A stretch of DNA of 64,000 nt from Anisus vortex. Its lineage: Eukaryota > Mollusca > Gastropoda > Planorbidae. The first letter of the stretch is position 1. The number at the start of each line of letters is the position of its first letter. Positions 20,705 to 30,809 of the stretch are shown here, piece after piece. The DNA lies in contig OX421506.1 in assembly GCA_949126835.1 (NCBI GenBank), positions 14,852,284-14,916,283 on the forward strand, in the 5' to 3' direction. A program made the translations under genes and the position numbers. The notes beneath the pieces are model-generated. The model did not search any database. It was not told where the DNA came from and worked only from the letters and a program-made list of their open reading frames with translations.

Positions 20705-22085
20705 TGTCAACAGTTACAGACAGAGTACAGACAACGAATAAATGACGAAAATATATAGATATACAGGTGAATTATACTGTTAACTAAATAGGTGCGTCTT
20801 CTGCCGGCTCCTGAAGGTGTCGAAGCTAGGGCTCTGGCGAAGCTGTAGAGGGAGGGGATTTCAGGCGGATGGACCCACGTATGAGTATGCACGTTGGCCA
20901 GCGGACACTAACTTCGCACGAGGGATCTGAAGAGTTAGTGCATCAGAAGCCGAGTTGATTGGACCGGATTGTGTGTAGAGCTCAAGACAGGAGCGAAGGT
21001 AGTCCTGGGCAGAGTCATTCACACACTTATAGCAGAGAGAAGCTAGCTTGTAGGAGATCCGGTGGTTAATGGGTAGCCAGTACAGAGATCGGAGCAGAGG
21101 AGTGATATGAGTCGACTTCTTTTTCTTAAGGACCAGTCGGGAAGCACATGTCTGGAGGGAGGAGGCCGAGAGACCAGCCAAGAGCGAATTGCCCAATCCA
21201 AAAGGGAAAAGAGGAGAGAGATGACAAGCTTAGCACAAGCTTTCTTGTTGAGATAGCGACGGATAACGGCAATACGACGGAGATGGAAGAAGCAGATTTT
21301 GGTGAGGAAGGAGATGTGGGGCTGCATGGACAGCGTGGAGTCCGGATAGACACCAAGGCTCTTGACAGTTGTGGAGAAAGGTACTGTTGCGTCGGCCAGC
21401 TGAAGATCAGACGCAGTGAGGGACACAACCCTCTGTTTCGTACCGACGATAAGAGCTTCAGTCTTCTCACTGTTCAGCTTTAACCTGTTTTCAGTCATTC
21501 AGTTCTTGATGTCCAGGAAACAGATGGAGATGGTAGCAAAGAGCCCATCGAAGTCTTCAGGTTCAGCACTGTTATAGAGCTGTGTGTCATCGGCAAAAGA
21601 ATGATATTTCAGGTTGTGGCGCTCGATGACAAACGAGAGGGGTTGGGTGTAAGGGTGAAAAGAACTGGGCCGAGGACAGACCCCTGTGGCACACCTTAGC
21701 AGACATGAACGGGCTCGGAGGATAAGGACTCAGTCATGACGGTCTGGGAGCCATTGCAAAGATAGCTCATGAACCAGGAGAGGGCGATGTCGTGAATGCC
21801 AAACGTAGAGCTGAAGCGAACTTTGAGTCGGGGATGGTCAATCGTATCGAAGGCAGCAGACAAATCAAGCTGCACGAGGGCAGAGACAAGACCTCTGGCG
21901 TTCAGGAGGTCAGTGGTGATCCGCAGAAAGGCTGTCTCAGTGCTGTGTTGATGGCGATACGATAACTGATGCGCGGGCATCAGCGAATGCAGAGACAGGT
22001 GGGCATTTAACTGCTTGAGGATAACACGCTCGAGGATCTTGGAAAGGAAGGGGAGGTTGGATACTGGGCGGTAATTCTTGCATTC
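20705..22085 (-). mobile_element. 5'-truncated L2/CR1-like LINE, reverse transcriptase remnant
   Basis: On the minus strand the order is YRPVSNLPFLSKILERV, a HSTETAFLRI block, the catalytic LDLSAAFDTIDH box with ALSWFMSYL, then the RT thumb region (RLKLNSEKTEALIVGT, LGVYPDSTLSMQPHISFL) and the C-terminal tail with HITPLLRSLYWLPI and AYSYVGPSA. These are hallmarks of L2/CR1/Rex1-type LINEs. The FADD box region lies at about 21590-21610, and frameshifts break the frame at least twice, so the copy is dead. It sits within the 4.6 kb hAT. Confidence 0.88.
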
Positions 22086-22354
22086 GTTTACCTCATTTAC
22101 TAATTTGGATGCCTATTTTTTCACATGCTTAAAATTCAACATGCTGCATTTTAAAATTGCCTATATCCCTACACTTAAAAAAAAAGATTTACATTTAAGA
22201 ATGTTGAGTCCATCAATTTGAAAGTCATGCCTTTGATTAGAAAACTCCGCTTTGGGTGCTTCGATGTACTTTAAAAAAAAGCCCAACTATCTATCTTAAT
22301 ATATTATGCCTTAATAGAGGGATGTGCATGTAGTTAAATGTTTTGAAATTTATT

Positions 22355-22549
22355 TCACGCCAAGATATGTCCAGTTTTAATGCAAATCCATTCCAGTGGT
22401 CCTTGTAAATGCAAGTTCAATTCAATTAAATGTGTCGCTATGTCATTCAGAAACATCGGCTTCAACGGTAAGTTTTCCTCATACAGAACCGGAAAATGTT
22501 GTTTTTTTATTAATGTAAAATAACCTCTTGGAGGTCTCTCGCTTGCCAT
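22355..22549 (-). pseudogene. hAT transposase fragment
   Basis: The minus-strand frame includes FLNDIATHLIELNLHLQG, a conserved stretch of ZBED5/SCAND3-type hAT transposases that precedes the C-terminal part. It ends at a stop before any catalytic residue, and the rest of the transposase was replaced or lost around the nested LINE. Confidence 0.75.
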
Positions 22550-22872
22550 TGAAAATCGCTCTGCTTGCCAAGTTTTAGCATGCGTGCCTTAGGTTGCCGA
22601 GCCCTGGTTTACACAGTCTTCTATTATATGGCGAATCTTAAACCAGTAATAATTACTTTTTTTGTATTTTTTTTTTTTTTTTTAGATGCACAAAAGTGAC
22701 ATAACAAAAGTAATACAGATGTTATTAATTTTTTGCTATAGTTTTCTTAAAACGTGAACAAATGATTCAATTGATTGTGAAATGACTACGACGATATTTA
22801 AGAATTGTGTTGAATGTAACTCAACACCTAGTTTCGAAAAACATTAACAAGAAACTAAGAGTAATACAAGCA

Positions 22873-23200
22873 GTGGCGTATTTAGGCATGTTCCACTTGT
22901 TCCATAGGAACAGGGCCCCCACATATTAAAAAATTTTGTTTAGTCTTTTCTTTTGGCAATTAGAATAGTGTTGTTGTAGAAGGGCACAATGAACGACGTA
23001 ATTATCACTGATGTTGCATTATGGCCTAAAGGGCACAATGAACGACGTAATTATCACTGATGTTGCATTATGGCCTAATAAAACGTAAACGTTTCATAGT
23101 ATATTGGTTGTTAATGAGCCTAATTGCATTCAACACTGTGATGCCCCCACACAAAAAGGGCCCCCACAGAAAAGGGGCCCCCACACATCCCAATTTTTTT
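22873..23200 (+). mobile_element. ZMYM1-like hAT left end with duplicated transposase fragment
   Basis: The sequence begins CAGTGGCGTATTTAGG and is rich in GGGCCCCC, typical of this hAT group. A 49 bp unit is repeated directly (22981-23029, 23030-23078) and matches the transposase coding sequence near 24200-24230; the following bases match the coding block to about 24290. This looks like a deletion derivative or rearranged end of the element whose coding parts follow. The right terminus was not found. Confidence 0.6.
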
Positions 23201-23802
23201 TTTTTTAGTGACATACCCTTTCTTTCGTTGAAAATGTAAAATAAAAAAACATTTTTTCACCTACAATTTTAAGCCTTCCAGCCCAAGTCAAGCTAAGCGC
23301 ATCATGAAATTTATTAATGATTTTAAAGATTGTAACATGAATTAACGGCACTTTTATGAGGTTTGCTCTCTATCTAAGTCATACATACATCTTAACCCCT
23401 GTTGACCAATAAGGGACCCTTCCTTAGCATCATCATGTAGGCCTAACTTTGCTATGCGCACCTGTAGGCGTAGTATTCTAAATATTCACGAACTATCTGC
23501 ATTTATCTCAGGTATCCTCTCTATCAAGTCAGGCATACAATATAGCCCGTGTCCGTCTCTGTATCATTGACTGACCATTACGTAATGACACAGCCTCTTC
23601 TTGCGAGCGTGCGTCAAATTGCCAGCGGGATTAGGCTAGCTGTACCTAATGCTAGGTCACACTAGGTAAAGCTGGAACCCGAGATTCGTTTTCATTTAAG
23701 TTTCATTTAAGCGCTTGTTTGAATTTTGTGGTTTCTTGACATCGTCAAGAACTGTCGTGGACAGTCACGTGATAACGCTTCTTCAATGAAAGAGATGCAG
23801 CA

Positions 23803-24297
23803 ATGGTCTTAAAATCTAAACGAATGACTGAATTGTTGGCAAACATTGAACCAAATGAGCCGTTACAACAAATTGTACCTGACCCTGACCCAATGCAATC
23901 ATCGGCAACATCGCATCTGTCAGAATTCAGAAGTAACATTTCAGAAAGTGACATCATGCAGCCGCAGTGCAGTACAGGTACAATTGTAGACCAACTCTAT
24001 AATCCCAGCGTCAGTAGTGAATATTCACAATCAAAATCTAATGATGATAGTACAGACAGAGATAACCCTCCTGACAAAGAATCTGGGCCTGCGCAAATCT
24101 CCTCAGATATACCGACTGATGCTATAATGTCATTTCAAGCAGTTTCTATCACAAGCCCAAGTGATGTAAGTGCTGTCAATGTCATTGATACAGAACTGGA
24201 AGTCATTATCACTGATGTTGCACTATGGCCTGATAAACCAAGTAAAAGTTTCATAGACTATTTAGTTGTTAAGGGACCTGATTGCATTCAACAGTGT
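23803..24297 (+). pseudogene. ZMYM1-like hAT transposase, N-terminal fragment
   Basis: An open frame starts with MVLKSKRMTELL, runs through a Ser/Asp-rich region, and ends with IITDVALWPDKPSKSF and GPDCIQQC. This last piece is the segment before the TTF-type zinc finger of ZMYM1-like transposases. The frame is cut at 24297 by the LTR retrotransposon, and the protein resumes in the same sense at 31801. The sequence just before the ATG (23752-23788) is almost the same as part of the transposase at 32662-32697. Confidence 0.75.
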
Positions 24298-24427
24298 TGT
24301 GACGAATGGAAACGAATCGGTCGTCACATAGGCCGAATTTTATAACTGCCAATGTTTATAACAAATGTATTAGCATCACAACCATGTATGGATTAGGAAT
24401 ATATGTACATTATTTTGATTAAGCGTA

Positions 24428-24458
<31 letters not shown>

Positions 24459-25452
24459 TTAGAAATATAAATGTTGTTTGTAAATGTTAGTATATTACCT
24501 TGTTCCCATATAGCGGGGTTTCCCGGCCAAGTAAAATGATACTATACCGCCCCCCCCCCACCTTCCAGTGTCACCTTTTCCACCCGCGACGTGGTTATCC
24601 CCCCTTACCAACTTTGAATGGCGTACGAATTTAACGACCAGTGTCCAGATTGCAATTAAGGGTCACATAGTCTCGTGAATATCGCGCCCTCTCGCCCCCC
24701 CCCCCCTTTTCCACCTTCCTGGGTGACCATATATTTCCTACCTTATCTTGTCACTGTTTCAGGAAATATAATTCCAGTTGATATCATTTTTTCTGATCGC
24801 CAACGGTGGACATTGACATTTTTATGCATAGCTCTGGCCTTCTGCAAATGGCCCATAATTGGGCGACTTTCTAAGGCCAGGGAGATCCTTCTGTTGATCT
24901 CAAAATTTAGTACCAGATGTCAAACCATTGGTATAGTTTACACTCCCCCTCTTCATGTCCGCTATATAAGTTGAAACTGTTCGCTGTAAATTGAGTCCTA
25001 GCGCCAGTCTCATAAGAAGACACACTTTTCATTTTAGTTAGAAGTCAGATCTAACTATTGTAAATATTGTTCTACTCAGATTGTTTGATCCACCATTTTA
25101 GTCACGAAGTTTTGCATTTTGTTGATGAATTGCCTGCATCTGCTAATAGTTTACCTTCATCATTGTATTATTATTGCTAGCCATTTTCCGCTACTATTGA
25201 ATAAAGTCATACAGTTTTCTCTCATAAGACAACAGCGTTGGTTACTGTTTGGTTAGAACGTGACATTGTTGGTTAGACTTAGACGTTTACGAAGCCACGT
25301 CTAAGGAAAGGTGTCAAATATAAATTTGCAAACGTACAGTAGAGGCTGCCATCCGACTTCAAAAGATACCTCCAGACCAACGAAGCCAAGGGTGTGAGTT
25401 GAAACCTCCACCACACGTGTAACCGAGTCGAATCCACAACTACCGGGTTACA
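24298..25452 (+). repeat. 5' LTR, 1155 bp
   Basis: It runs from TGTGACG to GGTTACA. A TATATAA box at 24963-24969 marks the promoter, and AATAAA at 25200-25205 is the likely polyadenylation signal, so U3 is about 680 bp and R-U5 the rest. A GA repeat lies at 24429-24460 and two C runs lie near 24550 and 24700. Confidence 0.95.
24963..24969 (+). promoter_or_regulatory. TATA box of 5' LTR
   Basis: TATATAA lies about 235 bases before the AATAAA signal, the arrangement expected for a U3-R boundary; transcription should start about 25-30 bases downstream. Confidence 0.7.
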
Positions 25453-25975
25453 TAATTGAGGTCTCGTCCGGTGATTAAAATCTGGGCACCATTTGAAGCG
25501 GTCCAGCTTGATTGTATTTTTGCTGGGGGCTCTTATTCACCTCTAACAGAAAAGCCACTGTCCTGACAACCCGGTGACAACCTGTATCAACCCCTACACA
25601 AAACACTGCCTGTCTCCTGAAGAAAGTCAACTAGACCTACCCTGCTCATTTCATTGAACATTGCTTGTTACCTGAAGAGTGTCAACTGCCAACCAGACAA
25701 CCCTGTAGACAACCCTTTGCTACACGTTTATCCACCTGACACCGTAGATCAGCTTCAACGCCGCCGTGAGACAACACAGCTAATAGTTACCGAAGTCCAC
25801 AAGACAGAATTAAAAACATTCTAACATTCTAGTGACATTAGTGAATAGTTTATAAGTGTGTGTGTGTTAGTGATATGCATTTCTGTAATTCAAATTTGGA
25901 AGGCTGAAGGGTAAGTGATCCTTTTACTTTTGTTATATCATTGGCATTTTAGCATAATTTAGAAGTTATAATATC
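25453..25975 (+). other. Retrotransposon leader with possible primer-binding site
   Basis: The leader between the LTR and gag is 523 bp. The bases just after the LTR (TGAGGTCTCGTCCGGTGA at 25458-25475) resemble the complement of a tRNA 3' end of the Asp type in part only, so the primer tRNA is uncertain. Confidence 0.4.
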
Positions 25976-27799
25976 ATGGCCGATATTGTAAGCATTAAAC
26001 GTGTTGCTAGAGAAGAAGCTGAGGCCGCTAACCTCACTGGTAATGAGATGTTAGAATATATTAAGCAACAGGTCGCTGAGTTTAGGGAGGCAGAAAAGTT
26101 AAAAATTGAGTCCGAAAATGAAAAGTTAAAAATTGAATCAGAAAAAGAAAAGTTAAAAATTGAATCAGAAAAAGAAAAGTTAAAAATTGAATCAGAAAAA
26201 GAAAAGTTAAAAATTGAATCAGAAAATGAAAAGTTAAAAATTGAATCAGAAAAAGAAAAGTTAAAAATTGAATCAGAAAAAGAAATGCAAATTAGGTTGG
26301 CCCAAATTGAGGCTGAGAAAGTAATACAGTTAAGACAGGCAGAATTAGCGGCCCCCGGTATGTGCACTCCGAATTCTCCTTCCTCTCAAACTTCAACAGA
26401 GCACTCAAATGACTCATTTACCCCCCAATACTACTCTTTCACACCTGACATTTTTGACCCGTCATTAGAGACCATTGACGTCTACCTTAATAGGTATGAA
26501 CATTTAGCTGTAAACCATAATGTCCACAAAGAACTATGGGTTAGACATTTAGTTCAGTCTCTAAGAGGCCAGGCTTATGAGGTTTACAACAAACTTCCCT
26601 CTAATGACAAGGGCAGTTATGAAACATTGAAAAATGCGCTACTGATAAAGTACGAATTGATGGCTAGATCATACAATAGGAAATTTAGAGAATCACAAAT
26701 AAAAGAAGGAGAGACGTATGTTCAGTTTGCAGACAGGCTAAATTCATATTTAATCAAATGGGTAGAACTCGCATCGCATGAAAAAACATTTCAAGGACTA
26801 GCCGAGCTAGTCCTAACAGAACAAATGAGACATAATATGTCTTATAAAATGAAAGTGTTCCTGGACGAACGTAAGGTGGGTACCTTTAACAAATTGGTAG
26901 AGTTAGCGGATCGCTACGCCACAGCTCACCAAGAGGAAAATCTGACAACCCACCCCCCACGCCCACGCCTTGATAAACCCCAGGTAGGGCGCCCCAACGG
27001 GCCTATAGATAAGAAAAACTCACATCGCCATCCGCCCCAGCACGAGAATCATCAAACGCACCGCCCCTACCATCAAACAAATGGAGGGAGCAACCGCCTA
27101 GAGCACTCAAACCCGTTTCCGAGTGATAGGAGGAGAGACCGCCCCACACAGGCCCACGTGTCCTCCGTTGTAGTCCAAGCCGACTCTTCGGCGTCGGGAA
27201 ACTTAATGTCACCCATGAATAATGTGGGAACCCTAGCCACTTGCACCAAGGAGTCCGAAACTCAGGTGACTTTGATTGATGAATTAGAAACCCCGCCTAC
27301 CCCTGGGAGCCACAATGGCCCCAAAGAAACAGACACGGTTGAACTGAATGGGGAACCAGCAATCTGTCTGTTTGACACTGGCTGCGAGTACGATTCCATA
27401 GTTAATGAGTCGCGGATAAGGCCCGGCGATCTCACTGGTCAATTTATTAACCTTCGAGGGCCATCCCTCTCTGCACCCGCACAGAATCTTCCCATTGCGC
27501 GTATTCACATAAATTCTCCTTTTGTCCGTGGCACAATTAATGCAGCGGTCATGAAAGACCTAGTTTATGATGTTATTTTGGGATGCAAGTATGTTTTTCT
27601 AGCTACCCCACAGACCCCTATGATTGTGGCTCCGGTCATCACCCGAGCCCAACACGAGACAGTGGACTCCACAGTAGAGCCTCTGCCCTCTCACCGAGAT
27701 TTTGTTAAAGCTCAGAAGGAAGACCCTTCCCTAAATTCAGCTAGAGAAAAAAGCCCAAACAAACTTGCGCGAATCAGGGAAATCTTATTTTTTCCTTAA
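25976..27799 (+). CDS. Gag-protease polyprotein of the LTR retrotransposon
   Basis: The 607-residue frame starts with MADIVSIKRV. Residues about 39-103 are seven copies of a 9-residue charged repeat (core EKLKIESE), predicted to be a coiled coil. Residues about 140-320 are the retrotransposon gag/capsid fold with motifs IDVYLNRYEHLA and WVRHLVQSLRGQAYEVY. A basic, His/Pro-rich linker follows; I see no CCHC zinc knuckle, which many Ty3-type Gags have. An aspartic protease is marked by LFDTGC, with the catalytic D at residue 467 (27374-27376). The frame ends at 27799 and overlaps pol. Confidence 0.9.
   Translation: MADIVSIKRVAREEAEAANLTGNEMLEYIKQQVAEFREAEKLKIESENEKLKIESEKEKLKIESEKEKLKIESEKEKLKIESENEKLKIESEKEKLKIESEKEMQIRLAQIEAEKVIQLRQAELAAPGMCTPNSPSSQTSTEHSNDSFTPQYYSFTPDIFDPSLETIDVYLNRYEHLAVNHNVHKELWVRHLVQSLRGQAYEVYNKLPSNDKGSYETLKNALLIKYELMARSYNRKFRESQIKEGETYVQFADRLNSYLIKWVELASHEKTFQGLAELVLTEQMRHNMSYKMKVFLDERKVGTFNKLVELADRYATAHQEENLTTHPPRPRLDKPQVGRPNGPIDKKNSHRHPPQHENHQTHRPYHQTNGGSNRLEHSNPFPSDRRRDRPTQAHVSSVVVQADSSASGNLMSPMNNVGTLATCTKESETQVTLIDELETPPTPGSHNGPKETDTVELNGEPAICLFDTGCEYDSIVNESRIRPGDLTGQFINLRGPSLSAPAQNLPIARIHINSPFVRGTINAAVMKDLVYDVILGCKYVFLATPQTPMIVAPVITRAQHETVDSTVEPLPSHRDFVKAQKEDPSLNSAREKSPNKLARIREILFFP
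26092..26284 (+). repeat. 27 bp in-frame tandem repeat in gag
   Basis: Seven units of 27 bp encode the 9-residue charged repeat; two units differ by one base that changes Lys to Asn. Being in frame, its copy number can vary without breaking gag. Confidence 0.92.
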
Positions 27800-30455
27800 A
27801 GCAAACATTCTTTACAGACAGCCTTGCGCTGATCAAGATGAAAAGCCCCAGGTAGTGGTTCCCGCCGCCTTTCGCAATCAGGTAATGGAAATAGCTCATG
27901 ACTCTCCTATGGGAGCCCATCAAGGACAGACGTCGACTGTTCAAAAGGTGAAGTACTACTATTACTGGCCCGGCATGTCTGAAGACATCAAAAGATTTGT
28001 ATCTTCGTGTCACCACTGCCAAATCACGGCTCCAAAACACCTCACTCCGCCAATACCATTGGGTGAGACCCCAGTAGTTGACATTCCGTTTAAACGGGTG
28101 TCAGTGGATCTAATCGGTCCCCTCTCCCGGACGCGGAAGAGGAACGCTTATATCCTTTGTGTAGTGTGCCAATCGACTAAATGGCCAGAGGCAGTAGCAT
28201 TGCCTAGTATGGATGCTAAACACGTGGCGGAAGCCATGTTCACCATATTCACTAGGATAGGTTTCCCAGAGTTCCTCCAGTCAGACAATGGCACTCAGTT
28301 TACAGGTACATTAATGAAGGAAGTGTTACAGCTAATGAACACACGACACCTTCGAACCTCACCCTACCACCCACAAGCAAACGGGCTAGTAGAAAGGTTC
28401 AATAAAACCTTAAAAGAAATGCTTAAGAAAATCACTCTCGAAGACCCCAACAATTGGGATACCTACATACCCGCAGCACTTTACGCATACCGCACAGCCC
28501 CGCATTCTAGTTTAGGTTACTCTCCCTACGAAGTGATTTATGGGACTCAACCTCGCGGACCACTCGAACTCCTTCGTCGCTCTTGGACTAAAGAAAGTAC
28601 TCATCAAGAGGAAAAAACAGTCCATGCATATGTCCAGCAACTAAAAGCCCGCCTGGAGTGTGTCCGAAACATTGCTCACTCCCAACTTTTAAAAGCCCGC
28701 CGTAAACAGGCGAATCATTACAATCGCCGGGTCAAGGAACGCGAACTTGCCCCTGGCGACAAAGTGCTATTATTACTCCCTTCATCTCACAATAAATTGC
28801 AGATAACGTGGAAAGGACCATATGTGGTCACTGACCAAATCTCGCCAACCAACTATAAAATAAAAGTGGGAATCAAAGAAAAAATGTACCACATCAATCT
28901 ACTCAAAAAGTATCTAGAACGCTCAACCTCTGATATTCCCATTTTGGCCTTGGCCATCGCGGAGGAAACCGAGCCTGATAATACCCTCACCTCCTGCCCT
29001 CTTCAAACAAATGAGACAGTAGCCGATGTCACCACATGTCCAAAATTAACTCCACAGCAAGCCGGTCAAGTGCGCAAACTGCTAGTCAAATATGCCGACG
29101 TGCTGACAGACAAACCAGGTCGCACCAACCTAGAAAAGTTTTCTATGAAACTAATAGACCCCACCCCCATTCGAGTCAAACCCTATCAGATTCCTCATGC
29201 CAAAGCTAAACTGATAGAAGAGGAGATCAAGACCTTATTGGAACAAAAGATTATAGCCCCTTCTACCTCTCCCTTCAATGCCCCGGTGGTATTAGTTAAA
29301 AAGTCAGATGGTTCGCACCGTATGTGCATAGATTTCAGACGTTTGAACAGTGTTGCGGAGTTTCAAGCGGAGCCCATGCCTGACCCTGATACCTTATTTG
29401 CCAATTTAGCCAATGCTCGCTTCTTTTCAAAATTTGATCTCAGCAAAGGGTTTTATCAGATTGAAGTACGTGAGAGTTCCCGCCCTTTTCTCGCATTTAG
29501 TACACCCCAGGGGCATTTTGAATTCCAGACTGTTCCCTTTGGTCTGAACAACTCCCCTTGCGTTTTCACCCGCATGATGAGGAAGTTATTGCAACCGATA
29601 CAGAGACCTGGAATTTCTAATTTCATTGATGATATTTTAGTGGCAACCGAAACCTGGGCTGAACACCTTGAACTTATTGAGCTTCTCTTAAAAAGGTTGC
29701 GGGAAACCGGTCTCACTGCGCGTCCCTCCAAATGTATGATAGGATTTGACAAGTTAAAATTTCTAGGCCACATGGTAGAATGTAACCACCTCATGCCAGC
29801 TGAGGACAAAATAGCTAAACTCAGAGACGCCCCGAGGCCCACCACCAAATCAGGGGTTAGGTCATTTCTTGGTTTCTGTGGCTATTATCAAAAGTTCGTA
29901 GCCAATTACAACACTATAGCCGCCCCGTTGTCAGACCTCACTAAGAAGGGACAACCTGATCCAATATTATGGGATGACAATTGCGAACGTGCGTTTACCA
30001 CACTGAAGGCAGCTCTAGTCGACAAACCGATCTTACGACTCCCTGATTTATCAAGACAGTTCGTTATTAGGACAGACGCTAGTTTTTCCGGACTGGGCGC
30101 AGTCCTTATGCAGACCGACCCAGACGACGACAGACTTTACCCAATAGCTTATGCTAGCCGGAAATTGACCAAAGCAGAAATGAACTACCCCATTATCGAG
30201 CTAGAATGTTTAGCTGTAGTTTATGGGATAGAAAAATTCCAAACATACTTGTACGGAAAACAGTTTACTTTGCAGACAGACCACCGACCCCTCACATTCA
30301 TGGCTTCAGCCAAAAATCTTAACCGCCGACTAATGCGACACTCCCTGACGTTGTCCCAGTATTCTTTTAAAACCCAGTACATACCAGGTCCAGAAAACTG
30401 CCTATCAGATTTCCTCAGCCGCCATCCTATTGCGGAAGAAACTGGAGAGAACTAA
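27735..30455 (+). CDS. Pol: integrase, reverse transcriptase, RNase H (that order)
   Basis: The frame is open from 27735 after a stop at 27732 and overlaps gag by 65 bases, shifted +1 relative to it. Counting from 27765, the integrase zinc region uses H45, a second His in GAHQG, C82 and C85. The catalytic triad is D115, D174 and E210, with exactly 35 residues between the last two. A GPY/F module (KGPYVV) follows near residues 345-370. The reverse transcriptase comes next with LVKKSDGSHRMCIDFR, FDLSKGFYQI, PFGLNNSP and the FIDDILV active site (D at 622-623). RNase H has RTDASFSGLGAVL (D771), IELECLAVVYGIEKF and TDHRPL, and the frame ends shortly after the chromodomain-less tail at DFLSRH. Ty3 elements normally place integrase last. 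Confidence 0.95.
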   Translation: MQLEKKAQTNLRESGKSYFFLKANILYRQPCADQDEKPQVVVPAAFRNQVMEIAHDSPMGAHQGQTSTVQKVKYYYYWPGMSEDIKRFVSSCHHCQITAPKHLTPPIPLGETPVVDIPFKRVSVDLIGPLSRTRKRNAYILCVVCQSTKWPEAVALPSMDAKHVAEAMFTIFTRIGFPEFLQSDNGTQFTGTLMKEVLQLMNTRHLRTSPYHPQANGLVERFNKTLKEMLKKITLEDPNNWDTYIPAALYAYRTAPHSSLGYSPYEVIYGTQPRGPLELLRRSWTKESTHQEEKTVHAYVQQLKARLECVRNIAHSQLLKARRKQANHYNRRVKERELAPGDKVLLLLPSSHNKLQITWKGPYVVTDQISPTNYKIKVGIKEKMYHINLLKKYLERSTSDIPILALAIAEETEPDNTLTSCPLQTNETVADVTTCPKLTPQQAGQVRKLLVKYADVLTDKPGRTNLEKFSMKLIDPTPIRVKPYQIPHAKAKLIEEEIKTLLEQKIIAPSTSPFNAPVVLVKKSDGSHRMCIDFRRLNSVAEFQAEPMPDPDTLFANLANARFFSKFDLSKGFYQIEVRESSRPFLAFSTPQGHFEFQTVPFGLNNSPCVFTRMMRKLLQPIQRPGISNFIDDILVATETWAEHLELIELLLKRLRETGLTARPSKCMIGFDKLKFLGHMVECNHLMPAEDKIAKLRDAPRPTTKSGVRSFLGFCGYYQKFVANYNTIAAPLSDLTKKGQPDPILWDDNCERAFTTLKAALVDKPILRLPDLSRQFVIRTDASFSGLGAVLMQTDPDDDRLYPIAYASRKLTKAEMNYPIIELECLAVVYGIEKFQTYLYGKQFTLQTDHRPLTFMASAKNLNRRLMRHSLTLSQYSFKTQYIPGPENCLSDFLSRHPIAEETGEN

Positions 30456-30646
30456 GAAGCCCTCCTTGTTTAATGTGTACATATTCTGCCATTATCATAA
30501 ATCTGTAAGTATCTCAGTTTACCTCTTAGTTTTTTTTTTGTGTTATAGACTTGTAACTTTTGGGGTGTATAATCTCGCGATTGTTCTCGTAATAGCGCTT
30601 ATTAACAGTTCTTATCATAGATAAGAACTTTTGTTGGTGGGGATAT
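30456..30646 (+). other. Retrotransposon 3' untranslated region and likely polypurine tract
   Basis: GGTGGGGA stands just before the 3' LTR (about 30636-30643) and is the likely primer for plus-strand synthesis. No envelope-like frame is present between pol and the LTR. Confidence 0.6.
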
Positions 30647-30773
30647 TGTGACGAATGGAAACGAATCGGTCGTCACATAGGCCGAATTTTATAACTGCCA
30701 ATGTTTATAACAAATGTATTAGCATCACAACCATGTATGGATTAGGAATATATGTACATTATTTTGATTAAGC

Positions 30774-30809
<36 letters not shown>

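Larger units (their letters stand above)
17981..22606 (-). mobile_element. hAT DNA transposon, 4.6 kb, with three nested inserts
   Basis: The left end CAGGGTCGGCAACC and right end GGTTGCCGAGCCCTG are inverted repeats. The flanks GTTTACAG (17973-17980) and GTTTACAC (22607-22614) agree at 7 of 8 bases, the hAT duplication size. A transposase fragment near the right end is on the minus strand. The inside is swollen by a MITE (18408-18703), a second hAT-type element (18798-19732) and a LINE (20705-22085). Confidence 0.85.

Noticed and set aside
24675..24974. 99-codon open frame in the 5' LTR (and its copy at 31071-31322)
   Set aside because: It lies in U3, crosses the TATA box, and is open only because the LTR is low in stops; no domain is visible.
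25458..25475. Firm primer-binding site for a named tRNA
   Set aside because: Only about two thirds of the bases fit the Asp-type tRNA complement, so it is only mentioned as possible.
25966..26367. Minus-strand Phe/Ser repeat frame
   Set aside because: It is the shadow of the in-frame repeat of gag.
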